Shown: positions 26,467-34,877 of the stretch, piece by piece
Layout: the number at the start of each line of letters is the position of its first letter
Position numbering within the stretch: the stretch's first letter is position 1
Source: Rhodospirillales bacterium
GTDB taxonomy: Bacteria > Pseudomonadota > Alphaproteobacteria > Rhodospirillales_A > JACZKS01
DNA: 64,000 nt
Assembly (NCBI GenBank): GCA_018648445.1
Contig: JABGRG010000008.1
Location: 7,589-71,588, forward strand
Direction: 5' to 3'
Notes under the pieces: model-generated
What the model was told of the DNA's origin: nothing
What the model saw: only the letters and a program-made list of their open reading frames with translations
The model's database searches: none
Program-made: the position numbers and the translations under genes

Positions 26467-27471
26467 ATGAACGAGGCCAATAAGCCCCGAACGACGGCTC
26501 AGGACGTGGCGAATCTCGCCGGCGTTTCGCGCTCGGCGGTTTCTCGCTACTTCAATGGCGGTCAAAAAGTGTCGCTGGAAAAGCGCGAACGTATTCTGGC
26601 CGCCGCCGAAAAACTCGGCTATCGTCCCAACGCCATTGCGCGCTCCCTTACCGGACGCCAGACCGACCTCGTCGCCGTGGTCATCGCCGATAACGAAAGT
26701 TTCCATACCTCCCGCATCGTGCGCGAGCTCTATCTTCAGCTTTACGACGTCGGCAAGCGTGCCCTCATCATCCCGGTCGGCAACACCGACGGCATCGACG
26801 AATCATCTCTTCGTGCGCTCGACTATCAGGCCGATGCAATCGTCGTCATCGGCGGCAGCGTTTCGCGCGGGATCGTCGACCATCTGCGGGCCGCGAATAC
26901 GCCGCTGTTTCTTCTGGGCCGCGAAAACGTCGATGCCGAGGTTGTCGGCGTCTGTTGCGACAATTTTCTCGGCGCGCAAATGCTTGGCCGCCTGCTGGTT
27001 CGCTCCGGGCGGCGGCGACTCACCTATATCGGCAAGGCCATCAATACCTTCAGCAACCAGAACCGCCGCGAAGGTTTCGTCAGCGAAATTGAAAGCGCCG
27101 GGGTCGGGCTGTATGCCGAAACCTCGGATGCGACGACTTTCGAAGGCGGACGCAATGCGGCGATCCGGCTTCTTGGCATGCCTGAACCCCCGGATGCGAT
27201 CTTCGCATTTAACGACACCATGGCATTGGGTGCGCTCTCGGCGGTGAGTGAATTCAAGCTGCGCGTTCCCGACGATGTTGCTGTGGTTGGTTTCGATGAT
27301 ATCCCCATGGCGGGATGGCCAAACTTTCAACTGACGACCGTTCGCTACGACATCAAGAAAGTCACCCGAATCGTCGCCCGTTCAATCGTCGGGCACACCG
27401 ATCATCAATCGGCCGAAAACGGCAACATCATGGTGACACCCGAGTTGGTGGTTCGCATCACCGCTTTGTGA
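26467..27471 (+). CDS. LacI-family transcriptional regulator
   Basis: This 334-residue regulator has the LacI helix-turn-helix at about 9-60 ([22 protein letters not shown]) with hinge region [13 protein letters not shown]. An effector domain of the periplasmic-binding type 1 fold follows ([54 protein letters not shown]). LacI members usually sense sugars or sugar derivatives. It is divergent from the importer operon 21237-26206, and both ends of the shared gap carry copies of TGAACGCG. It is inferred to repress the importer. Confidence 0.94.
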   Translation: MNEANKPRTTAQDVANLAGVSRSAVSRYFNGGQKVSLEKRERILAAAEKLGYRPNAIARSLTGRQTDLVAVVIADNESFHTSRIVRELYLQLYDVGKRALIIPVGNTDGIDESSLRALDYQADAIVVIGGSVSRGIVDHLRAANTPLFLLGRENVDAEVVGVCCDNFLGAQMLGRLLVRSGRRRLTYIGKAINTFSNQNRREGFVSEIESAGVGLYAETSDATTFEGGRNAAIRLLGMPEPPDAIFAFNDTMALGALSAVSEFKLRVPDDVAVVGFDDIPMAGWPNFQLTTVRYDIKKVTRIVARSIVGHTDHQSAENGNIMVTPELVVRITAL

Positions 27472-27524
27472 ATCCGCTTTACCTTCCCCACCGTTAGTAC
27501 CTTATTTCACATTATTTATTTGTA

Positions 27525-27552
27525 TTGACTTTTATTTTAACAAGATTATTGT
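27525..27552 (+). promoter_or_regulatory. Candidate promoter of the taurine/nitrate-type importer operon
   Basis: TTGACT (27525-27530), then 16 bases, then TATTGT (27547-27552), in a markedly AT-rich 144-base gap upstream of the ATPase gene at 27616. Both hexamers are near consensus; the start of transcription is not otherwise marked. Confidence 0.5.
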
Positions 27553-27615
27553 GCTTTTAATAATTCTAAATATCGTTTCGTTTGTGTTGTATTTGACGAT
27601 GAGGGAAAGTGGGCA

Positions 27616-28377
27616 ATGGCGGCCAATATCGAAATCCAGGGCGTAGGCCACTGGTTCAGGCGGAGCGGGAAGCCCGTTCTCGCCGGAATTGACGCCCACA
27701 TCTCGCGCGGCGAAACGATTGCGCTGGTCGGGCGAAGCGGCTGCGGCAAGTCGACCCTGCTTCATATTCTGGCCGGTTTGGTACAGCCTGCGGCGGGAAG
27801 CGTTCGCATCGACGGCGTGCCGGTATTCGAGCCCAGCCCGAAATGGAACCTCATGTTCCAGCAGCCTTCGCTTTATCCGTGGATGAGCGTCGCCGCCAAT
27901 GCCGGATTGGGCCTGACCTTCGCCGGGCGCCCGAAACACGAAATAGCGGGAATCGTTGACGACGTTCTGGAACTGGTGGGCCTTGCCGATTATGCGGGAG
28001 CCGACGTTCAAACCCTGTCTGGTGGACAGCAGCAGCGCGTCGCGCTGGCGCGATCCCTGGCCACGCAACCCGACGTGCTGCTGCTGGACGAACCCTTTTC
28101 CGCATTGGACGCGTTTACCCGCGCTGCCCTTCAGGACGAACTGGTCGATATCGTTAAACGTCTGGGCCTTACCGTGGTTCTGGTCACTCACGATATCGAC
28201 GAGGCGGCACTGATGGCGGATCGCGTGTTCGTTATGAACGGCGAGCCGGGACGCATTGCCGCCGAGGTTCCCATTGGAGTGCCGCGCCCGCGCGAACGCG
28301 CCACCCATTCGTTCCTGGCCGCCAAGGCCCTGATTATGAGCCGGTTCGAGACCACGCTCTGTCGCAAGGCGGCCTGA
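27616..28377 (+). CDS. ABC importer ATP-binding protein (nitrate/sulfonate/taurine type)
   Basis: This 253-residue ATPase is of the SsuB/TauB/NrtD group. It has Walker A GRSGCGKSTLLHILAG near residue 38, NLMFQQPSLYPWMSV in the Q-loop, signature LSGGQQQRVALARSL, Walker B DVLLLDEPFSALD, and the switch VLVTHDIDEAALMADRV. It is first in an operon with a binding protein (28427), a permease (29698), an OsmC protein and a flavoprotein. The family covers sulfonates, nitrate, cyanate and thiamine precursors. Confidence 0.94.
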   Translation: MAANIEIQGVGHWFRRSGKPVLAGIDAHISRGETIALVGRSGCGKSTLLHILAGLVQPAAGSVRIDGVPVFEPSPKWNLMFQQPSLYPWMSVAANAGLGLTFAGRPKHEIAGIVDDVLELVGLADYAGADVQTLSGGQQQRVALARSLATQPDVLLLDEPFSALDAFTRAALQDELVDIVKRLGLTVVLVTHDIDEAALMADRVFVMNGEPGRIAAEVPIGVPRPRERATHSFLAAKALIMSRFETTLCRKAA

Positions 28378-28426
28378 GCCAAAAGCCCGGCCGCCGTAAC
28401 CGCTAAACACTTGAATTTCCGAACCG

Positions 28427-29701
28427 ATGCTCAGACGCGCGGCTACCCAGGTGCGCGCGAGATGGAGACAGGACGTGACCAAAACAAAATTGACCCAAAC
28501 GCTGAACGCGCCGATCTCTCGGCGACGGACACTGGATTTCCTGGCCGGCGGCGGGCTTGCCGCTATGGCCACAAGCCTGCCGGGCGGGGCCTATGGGGCA
28601 CTGCGCCAACCCAAGGACGACGTGGTGCGCATCGGATACATCCCGATCACCGACGCGACTCCGTTGCTGGTCGCCCACGCCAAGGGATATTTCGCCGACG
28701 AAGGCCTTGAAGCGGCCAAGCCAACCCTGATCCGCGGCTGGTCGCCGCTGGTCGAAGGCTTCGCCGCCGGACGCTTCAATCTGTTGCACCTGTTGAAGCC
28801 GATTCCCGTCTGGATGCGCTACAACAACGATTTTCCGGTCAAAATCATGGCCTGGTGCCACACCAACGGTTCCGGCGTGGTTGCCGGAAAGCACATCGAG
28901 GCGACCGGGTTCAAGGATCTGGCGGGACGGCAGGTGGCGGTGCCGTTCTGGTATTCCATGCATAACGTGGTGTTGCAGATGGCCCTGCGTCATTCCGGGC
29001 TAAAACCCGTCATTCGCGACCAGAAGGCGGCGCTGGCGCCTGATGAAGTCAACCTCCTGGTCATGCCGCCGCCCGACATGCCGCCCGCTCTGGCCGCCAA
29101 AAAAATCGACGCCTACATCGTCGCCGAACCGTTCAACGCGGCGGGCGAGTTGCTGGCGGGCGCGCGCATGATCCGCTTTACCGGCGACATCTGGAAAAAT
29201 CATCCGTGCTGCGTTGTCTGCATGCACGAAGACGATGCCGCCCAGCGCCCCGAATGGACGCAAAAGGTCATCAACGCCGTGGTTCGGGCCGAGATTTTCG
29301 CCTCGCAAAACAAGCGCGAGGTAGCGCACCTGCTGTCGCGGGACGGTTCGAAATATCTGCCCATGCCGGCCAACGTGGTCGAGCGCGCAATGACCTATTA
29401 CGACCCAGCCGATTACGCCGAGCCCGAGGCCATTCGCCACGCCGATTGGGGCAACGGGCGCATCGACTTTTCGCCATGGCCCTATCCGTCGGCGACCAAA
29501 CTGATCGTCAATGCCATGAACGAAACGCTGGTGTCGGGCGACACCGCGTTTCTTTCCAAACTTGATCCGGAATTCGTTGCCCGCGATCTGGTGGACTATC
29601 GCTTCGTGAAAAAGGCCATGGAGACCCTCCCCGGCTGGCAAGACGGCCCCGGCGTCGATCCCGCGAATCCGTTCGAACGCGAAGAGGTCATCGCCATATG
29701 A
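28427..29701 (+). CDS. ABC substrate-binding protein with Tat signal (CmpA/NrtA/SsuA type)
   Basis: This binding protein of up to 424 residues resembles the NrtA/CmpA/SsuA group: VRIGYIPITDATPLLVAHAKGYFADEGLEA, VEGFAAGRFNLLHLLKP, and PDMPPALAAKKIDAYIVAEPFNAAGELLAGA. The N-terminus has a twin-arginine signal (SRRRTLDFLAGGGLAAMA), implying export after folding. ATG 28427 and GTG 28475 are both possible starts; the latter follows GGAGACAGGAC and places the signal at a normal distance. It overlaps the permease gene by 4 bases. The ligand is not deducible from sequence; the neighbours suggest an organosulfur compound. Confidence 0.9.
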   Translation: MLRRAATQVRARWRQDVTKTKLTQTLNAPISRRRTLDFLAGGGLAAMATSLPGGAYGALRQPKDDVVRIGYIPITDATPLLVAHAKGYFADEGLEAAKPTLIRGWSPLVEGFAAGRFNLLHLLKPIPVWMRYNNDFPVKIMAWCHTNGSGVVAGKHIEATGFKDLAGRQVAVPFWYSMHNVVLQMALRHSGLKPVIRDQKAALAPDEVNLLVMPPPDMPPALAAKKIDAYIVAEPFNAAGELLAGARMIRFTGDIWKNHPCCVVCMHEDDAAQRPEWTQKVINAVVRAEIFASQNKREVAHLLSRDGSKYLPMPANVVERAMTYYDPADYAEPEAIRHADWGNGRIDFSPWPYPSATKLIVNAMNETLVSGDTAFLSKLDPEFVARDLVDYRFVKKAMETLPGWQDGPGVDPANPFEREEVIAI

Positions 29702-30555
29702 ACACCGGAATCGAAACCCTTGCCCCGGCTCGAACGCCCGCGGCGAACGGGCGGCGGATCACGGCCCGCATTAAATTCCTCGTAAAAGGACGCGGCGTCG
29801 AAACCGCGTTTTTTTCGGGGGCGGGTCTTGCTGTGTTGTTGGGACTGTGGTGGATCGGCGGATTTCTGATTGCCACCAACCCCGATACCAGCTCCTTCGC
29901 CGGTTTCGCGCCCGGTCCGGCCTTTGCCGCCCTAGGCGACATCCTTGTCGGCGGAGGGGTCTGGGAGATGATCGGCCCCAGCCTTTATCGCATCGGCACC
30001 GGCCTTTTCTGGGCCGTCCTTGTGGGCGTTCCGACGGGAATCGTCATCGGCCGCTACGCCCGACTGGGCCGGGCCGCCCATACGCCGTTTCAGTTTTTGC
30101 GCATGATCAGCCCGCTGGCCTGGATGCCGATCACGATTCTGGTGTTCGAGACATGGGACGGAGCCATCGTTTTCCTCATATCCGCCGCTGCCGTGTGGCC
30201 CATCGTATTCGCCACGGCCAACGGCCTGCGCAAGATCGACCCGCAATGGTTCAAGGTGGCGCGCAATCTGGGCGGCCGCGAACTTCAGGTTTTGCGGCAC
30301 GTGGTTCTCCCGGCCATTGCCCAGGACGTCCTGACCGGCATTCGTCTGGCGCTGGGCATTTCCTGGGTCGTTCTGGTTCCGGCGGAATACCTGGGCGTAA
30401 CCAGCGGCCTCGGTTACGGCATCAACGACGCGCGCGACACCCTTGAATACGACCGTCTGGCCGCCATCGTCGTCTTGATCGGCGCCATCGGGTTCGTGCT
30501 CGATGGCCTGTGCCTCGCGGCCATCAAACATTTCAACTGGCAACAAGCCGACTGA
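29698..30555 (+). CDS. ABC importer permease (SsuC/TauC type)
   Basis: This 285-residue inner-membrane protein has about six helices and one BPD_transp_1 domain. The EAA loop reads KVARNLGGRELQVLRHVVLPAIAQDVLTGIRLAL. A further family feature is SWVVLVPAEYLGVTSGLGYGINDARD. The start lies in the 4-base ATGA overlap with the binding-protein stop, so translation is coupled. It works with the ATPase at 27616 and the binding protein at 28427. Confidence 0.94.
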   Translation: MNTGIETLAPARTPAANGRRITARIKFLVKGRGVETAFFSGAGLAVLLGLWWIGGFLIATNPDTSSFAGFAPGPAFAALGDILVGGGVWEMIGPSLYRIGTGLFWAVLVGVPTGIVIGRYARLGRAAHTPFQFLRMISPLAWMPITILVFETWDGAIVFLISAAAVWPIVFATANGLRKIDPQWFKVARNLGGRELQVLRHVVLPAIAQDVLTGIRLALGISWVVLVPAEYLGVTSGLGYGINDARDTLEYDRLAAIVVLIGAIGFVLDGLCLAAIKHFNWQQAD

Positions 30556-30584
30556 ATTCATCGTCAACGTAAAGGATCATCCAT

Positions 30585-31127
30585 ATGAGCACCGCCACGG
30601 CCAAAATCGAAACGTCCGCACCCCTTCGCCCCATCGATGCCGAGGGTCTTGCCGCCCTTTCTGCGAAGGGTAAGGCCAATCCGAAAAATGTTGTCACTCT
30701 GAAGGCGCGCACCGTCTGCGAGGGGCGCTTTCGCAACCTAACATTCGTGCGCAATCTTACCGCCCATGTGGTGGACGAACCGCCGACGCTGCTGGGCGAT
30801 GACACCGCGCCCAATCCGTCGGAAGCCACCCTCGCAGCGCTTGGTTCGTGCCTTTCGGTGGGCATACACGCCAATGCCACCCAGCGCGGCGTGACGCTGA
30901 GCACCATCGAACTGGAACTCGAAGGTGACCTTAACGTCACGGCAGTCTGGGGCGTAGGCGACCTTTCGGAAAAAACCCTCGGGTTCACCGATATCCGGGT
31001 CAAGGCCCACATCGAAGGTGACGCCGATCAGAGCGAACTGGATGCCATCGTCGCCAACGCCGTCAAATGGTCGCCGGTAGGCGCAACCATGACCAATCCG
31101 GTCAATCTTGAAGTCTCTTCCGAATAA
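30585..31127 (+). CDS. OsmC-family protein
   Basis: OsmC-type proteins are thiol-dependent hydroperoxidases or sulfur-handling proteins. The 180-residue protein has the two conserved cysteines, in RTVCEGRFRN (near residue 46) and in EATLAALGSCLSVGIHANA (near residue 90), the second being the usual family signature. The start at ATG 30585 follows AAAGGA. It lies 29 bases after the permease gene and 11 before the flavoprotein gene, so it is part of the importer operon. In such operons OsmC members are often tied to sulfur metabolism; that role is inferred. Confidence 0.9.
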   Translation: MSTATAKIETSAPLRPIDAEGLAALSAKGKANPKNVVTLKARTVCEGRFRNLTFVRNLTAHVVDEPPTLLGDDTAPNPSEATLAALGSCLSVGIHANATQRGVTLSTIELELEGDLNVTAVWGVGDLSEKTLGFTDIRVKAHIEGDADQSELDAIVANAVKWSPVGATMTNPVNLEVSSE

Positions 31128-31138
31128 GGAAAGCTGGG

Positions 31139-32278
31139 ATGACGTCACAAGTTGCCGCGCGGCGGATCTACGCTCAACCAGGGCCGGTCACCCCCCCGGC
31201 CGCCTCCCCCCTGTTGACGGAGATCCGCCGCATTGCCGACAAGGAACTGGCCCCGCAGGTGGTCGAAATTGATCGCGATGGCCATTATCCGGAGGACATT
31301 CTTCGGTCCGCCGGAGCAGCCGGAGCCTTCCGCCAGCATTTGCCACGCGCCAATCCGAGTGGTGACGGAATGGCCGCGACCATCGAAGCCATGGCGATTT
31401 TGGGTGAGCATTGCCTATCCACGGCTTTTCTCGGCTGGTGCCAGAATGCCTGCGCCTACTATATGGAACTTAGCGACAATACCTTCCTGAAACGCACGAT
31501 CCTGCCGCGTGTCGCAGCGGGAGAACGGTTGGGGGGCACGGCGCTTTCCAACCCCATGAAGAGCTTTTCGGGGATCGAGCGGCTTTTGCTCAAGGGCAAA
31601 GCCGTCAAAGGGGGTTTTCGTGTCAGCGGTCGATTGCCATGGGTTTCGAACCTTGGCGATGGACACCTGTTCGGCGCGATTTTCCAGTTGGCGGATAGCC
31701 AACACACCGTGATGGCCATGACGGACTGCGCCTGGGAAGGCCTTTCCATCACCCAAAACGTGTCTTTTACGGCGTTGGAAGGAACGCGAACCTTCTGTGT
31801 GCGCTTTGATGACGTTTTCGTACCCGAAGACTGGGTGCTGGCCGATCCTGCCGACGCCATCGTGCCCAAAATAAAGCCCGGATTTATCCTGATGCAGGCC
31901 GGTATGGCCATCGGTCTGGTTCGCGATTGCGTGGCCATCATGCGCCGGGCGAACCGCAGGCTGGATCACGTGAACCGGTTTCTGGATGATCCGCCGGACG
32001 AGATTGAATCCGCGCTTTTTACCGCCGAGGAAGAAGTCGGCACATTAGCCGCGACACCTCTGGAAACGGACCGTGATTTCCTGCGCCGGGTCCTTTCTGT
32101 CAGGGCGGACGCATCCGAACTTTCACTAAAAGCCGCCCAATCCGCGATGCTTCATGCGGGCGCGCGCGGGTATGTGGCTCAGTCGGCAGCGCAGCGGCGG
32201 CTTCGCGAATCCTACTTCGTCGCCATTGTCACCCCGGCGTTGAAACACCTTCGAAAAGAACTGGCGAATTTGAGCTAA
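31139..32278 (+). CDS. Acyl-CoA dehydrogenase-like flavoprotein (possible SfnB/DszC-type enzyme)
   Basis: This 379-residue protein has the acyl-CoA dehydrogenase fold: an N-terminal helical domain (LLTEIRRIADKELAPQVVEIDRDGHYP), a middle FAD-contact region (GGTALSNPMKS, GFRVSGRLPWVSNLGDGHLF), and a C-terminal helical domain ending LRESYFVAIVTPALKHL. The usual catalytic glutamate is not evident. Relatives of this kind include flavin-dependent monooxygenases such as DszC and SfnB that act on organosulfur compounds. With the taurine-type importer and OsmC next to it, desulfurization is my best guess. The stop interlocks with the convergent pbpC gene (CTAA at 32275-32278). Confidence 0.82.
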   Translation: MTSQVAARRIYAQPGPVTPPAASPLLTEIRRIADKELAPQVVEIDRDGHYPEDILRSAGAAGAFRQHLPRANPSGDGMAATIEAMAILGEHCLSTAFLGWCQNACAYYMELSDNTFLKRTILPRVAAGERLGGTALSNPMKSFSGIERLLLKGKAVKGGFRVSGRLPWVSNLGDGHLFGAIFQLADSQHTVMAMTDCAWEGLSITQNVSFTALEGTRTFCVRFDDVFVPEDWVLADPADAIVPKIKPGFILMQAGMAIGLVRDCVAIMRRANRRLDHVNRFLDDPPDEIESALFTAEEEVGTLAATPLETDRDFLRRVLSVRADASELSLKAAQSAMLHAGARGYVAQSAAQRRLRESYFVAIVTPALKHLRKELANLS

Positions 32279-34377
32279 TGGGTAACGGCGATCCATACAT
32301 CCGACGAAGCCACACGGCCATCCCGGTCAATGGTGGTAATACGGACCCGTCCCTGATTGTTCCCGGACCAGTACGCCGTACGCTTGAAGGGTTTGGAAGC
32401 AATGGGTCGTCCGTCGACCAGCCAGCGCAACGGTTTGCGTCCACCGTGCGCGCGCAGGCGCAACGATACGGCGCCATCCATATCCGCGCCGAGCTCGACC
32501 GTCGAGCCGTCCGGCGGAAATGAAACGGCAAATTCCGGTTTTTCTTCAACATGCGCAACGGTCAAGCGATCGCCCGTGCTGAACTTTCGCATGGGCGCCG
32601 GCAGGTCCGCATTGCGCGCCACGAGTATCCCTGCGGGCGGGGAGGCTTCGACCCCCGCTGCCACGGGCGGCAAAAGATCAAACACATCGAACAACAAGGG
32701 GGCTGCTTGCGACCGGCCGGTCCTTGCGGTGCCGAAACCGCCGTCGGGCCGGCCAACCCAGACACCTACCGTATGACCCGCATCAAACCCCACCGCCCAC
32801 GCGTCGCGAAAACCATAAGAAGTTCCGGTTTTTAGCGCGATCCGTCTTTGTGTAGCCGCGTGGCGGGACGCGATCCTGCCACGCGGTCCCGGCGCGCCGC
32901 GCAAAATTTCGGCCACGTACCAGGCTGCGGACGGGCTGAAGACACGCATTCCCGACTTGATTTCATCGGTTTCGCGCAGCCGCAACGGCGCAAATTGCCC
33001 GCCGTTGGCCAGACCTGTGTAAACGCCCGCCAAATCCCACAGGGTGAGGCCGACCCCGCCCAGTGCGATGGGCAATGCGGGAGCCTTGACGCGCGGATCA
33101 TAGCGCAGACGCGCGCCCGCTTTTTCCAGCAGGCCTGCGAAACGCGCCGCGCCCAGACGGTCGAGGACGGCCACGGCGGGTACATTCAGGCTAAGTTGAA
33201 GGGCCTCGCGCACGGTGATCTCGCCCCGGAAGCGCTGATCGAAGTTAACCGGCGCATAGTCGCCGAAACGCATGGGTTTGTCGGCGATCAGGGTTTCGGG
33301 ATGAATGGCAAAGGCATCAATGGCCGCTGCGAAGATAAAGGGTTTCAAGGTTGACCCCGGCGAGCGCACAGCGCGGACCATGTCCACCTGCCCGTTCCGC
33401 GCGGTATCGAGAAACTCCGCCGATCCCACATAGCTGCGGACTTTGCGGGTTTCATTCTCGATGACGAGAACGGCGAGATTTGCGCCCGCCTCGAAGCGTC
33501 CAGCGAAACGGGTCGCCAGAGCCTGCAGCGATTTTTGCAATCCAGCGTCAACGAAGGTGCGGTGAACATCGGTTTTCGGTGCTTCGCGATCCAACCTTCG
33601 GGCAAGGTGCGGAGCCAGCATGGGAGCCGCGTTGCGGGCGTGGGGAACAGGCTCCTCGCGTGCCGCCCGTATGGCTCGGGCGCTCAGGTATCCGGACATT
33701 TTCGTGCGCGCCAGCACCTTGTCGCGCGCCGCTCGTGCCGCTTCGGGATATCGGTCGGGCCTGTACTTTTCCGGCGATTGCGGCAAGACCACCAACAATG
33801 CCGCCTCGCCCGGCGTTAAGCGCTTTGGTTCCTTGCCAAGGTAGAACCGGACCGCCGCCTTGATCCCCTCCAGATTTCCGCCAAAGGGCGCAATGGTCAG
33901 ATAGATGGAAAGGATTTCGCGCTTGCTGAAACGCCATTCAAGCTGCAACGCGCGCGCCACCTCGATCACCTTGGACGCCAGCGTTCGCGGGCGCGGCTCC
34001 AGCAGACGCACCACCTGCATGGTCAGTGTGGATGCGCCTGACACGGGACGTCCCGTTGAGGCCCACTGAAACGCCGCCCGCGCAATGGCCAGCGGATCAA
34101 CGCCGGGATGGCGGAAAAACCGCTTATCCTCGTAAAGCGTCAGCATTTCCAAATAGGTCGGATCGACTTCGCCGGGATCGGCGGCGAACCGCCACACCCC
34201 GTTTTTCGCGGTAAAGGCGCGCAGAATATGGCCGTCAGCATCAACAACAGCGCTTGATCTCTCGCTATAACGTTCCAACGCGGGCGGATAGGCGGCATCA
34301 ATGACCAGCGCCGCCGAAGTCAACACCGCGACCATGATCCCTACACCCAACAACGCGGCCTTCGATCGCCCAGTCAT
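32275..34377 (-). CDS. pbpC: Penicillin-binding protein 1C
   Basis: PBP1C is an inner-membrane peptidoglycan polymerase usually paired with a bacterial alpha-2-macroglobulin. The 700-residue protein has an N-terminal membrane anchor (about 7-28) and a glycosyltransferase domain at about 50-230 (LYEDKRFFRHPGVDPLAIARA). A transpeptidase domain covers about 300-560, with SxxK in SPGSTLKPF, SxN in SLNVPAV and KTG in KTGTSYGFRDAW near residue 516. A C-terminal BiPBP domain is at about 610-700. Its A2M partner (34878-39647) is upstream on the same strand, but a + strand gene lies between them, which is atypical. Confidence 0.96.
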   Translation of the reverse strand: MTGRSKAALLGVGIMVAVLTSAALVIDAAYPPALERYSERSSAVVDADGHILRAFTAKNGVWRFAADPGEVDPTYLEMLTLYEDKRFFRHPGVDPLAIARAAFQWASTGRPVSGASTLTMQVVRLLEPRPRTLASKVIEVARALQLEWRFSKREILSIYLTIAPFGGNLEGIKAAVRFYLGKEPKRLTPGEAALLVVLPQSPEKYRPDRYPEAARAARDKVLARTKMSGYLSARAIRAAREEPVPHARNAAPMLAPHLARRLDREAPKTDVHRTFVDAGLQKSLQALATRFAGRFEAGANLAVLVIENETRKVRSYVGSAEFLDTARNGQVDMVRAVRSPGSTLKPFIFAAAIDAFAIHPETLIADKPMRFGDYAPVNFDQRFRGEITVREALQLSLNVPAVAVLDRLGAARFAGLLEKAGARLRYDPRVKAPALPIALGGVGLTLWDLAGVYTGLANGGQFAPLRLRETDEIKSGMRVFSPSAAWYVAEILRGAPGPRGRIASRHAATQRRIALKTGTSYGFRDAWAVGFDAGHTVGVWVGRPDGGFGTARTGRSQAAPLLFDVFDLLPPVAAGVEASPPAGILVARNADLPAPMRKFSTGDRLTVAHVEEKPEFAVSFPPDGSTVELGADMDGAVSLRLRAHGGRKPLRWLVDGRPIASKPFKRTAYWSGNNQGRVRITTIDRDGRVASSDVWIAVTH

Positions 34378-34520
34378 CGGCCCGCCTTTTCACAGATGGT
34401 TGAAGTCACTGCGCCGTGATTTGCCTTCTCGTCGGGAGTTCCCCATATGGCCAAGAACTGCAAGGAACCAACCGTCAGAGAAGGGGAAAACGCCCCATCC
34501 CGATTTGTGGAGCAGCGCCA

Positions 34521-34856
34521 ATGACTTGCCTTATGAAAAGTGTATTCATCATTTTGGTTTGCATATTGGTCGTGGCGTCGACCGCTTTTGCCGACGGCTC
34601 CCGACGCGGAAACTGCAGCGCGTCGGTTGAAGCGGAACTTGACCGGTTGAACGTAAATCGATCCAACATCGCCTCGATCAGCATTAGCCGACGAACCCGG
34701 ACGCAGGGCGAGAACGAAGTCACCGACGGCTACGACGCGTGGGTGCGCTTCAAATCCTGCAAGGGCGCGCTGATCGTGCAAATGCGGACGTCGTGCCGCG
34801 TGCGCGGATCCTACTCGCGCGGAGAATGCAGGGTCGACGGCGTCAAGCACTGGTGA
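34521..34856 (+). CDS. Small secreted protein with four cysteines, unknown function
   Basis: This 111-residue protein starts at ATG 34521 after GGAGCAGCGCCA. A clear signal peptide (MKSVFIILVCILVVASTAFADG) ends near residue 26. The mature part of about 85 residues has four cysteines (GNCSAS, KSCKG, TSCRV, GECRV), suggesting two disulfides, a basic middle (SISRRTRTQGE) and the string DAWVRFKSCKGALIVQM. I do not recognise a named family. It sits on the opposite strand between the pbpC and alpha-2-macroglobulin genes, with 21 bases to the latter. A role in that envelope system is possible but only positional. Confidence 0.75.
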   Translation: MTCLMKSVFIILVCILVVASTAFADGSRRGNCSASVEAELDRLNVNRSNIASISISRRTRTQGENEVTDGYDAWVRFKSCKGALIVQMRTSCRVRGSYSRGECRVDGVKHW

Positions 34857-34877
34857 GCGTTTCATATCGTTCACCGA

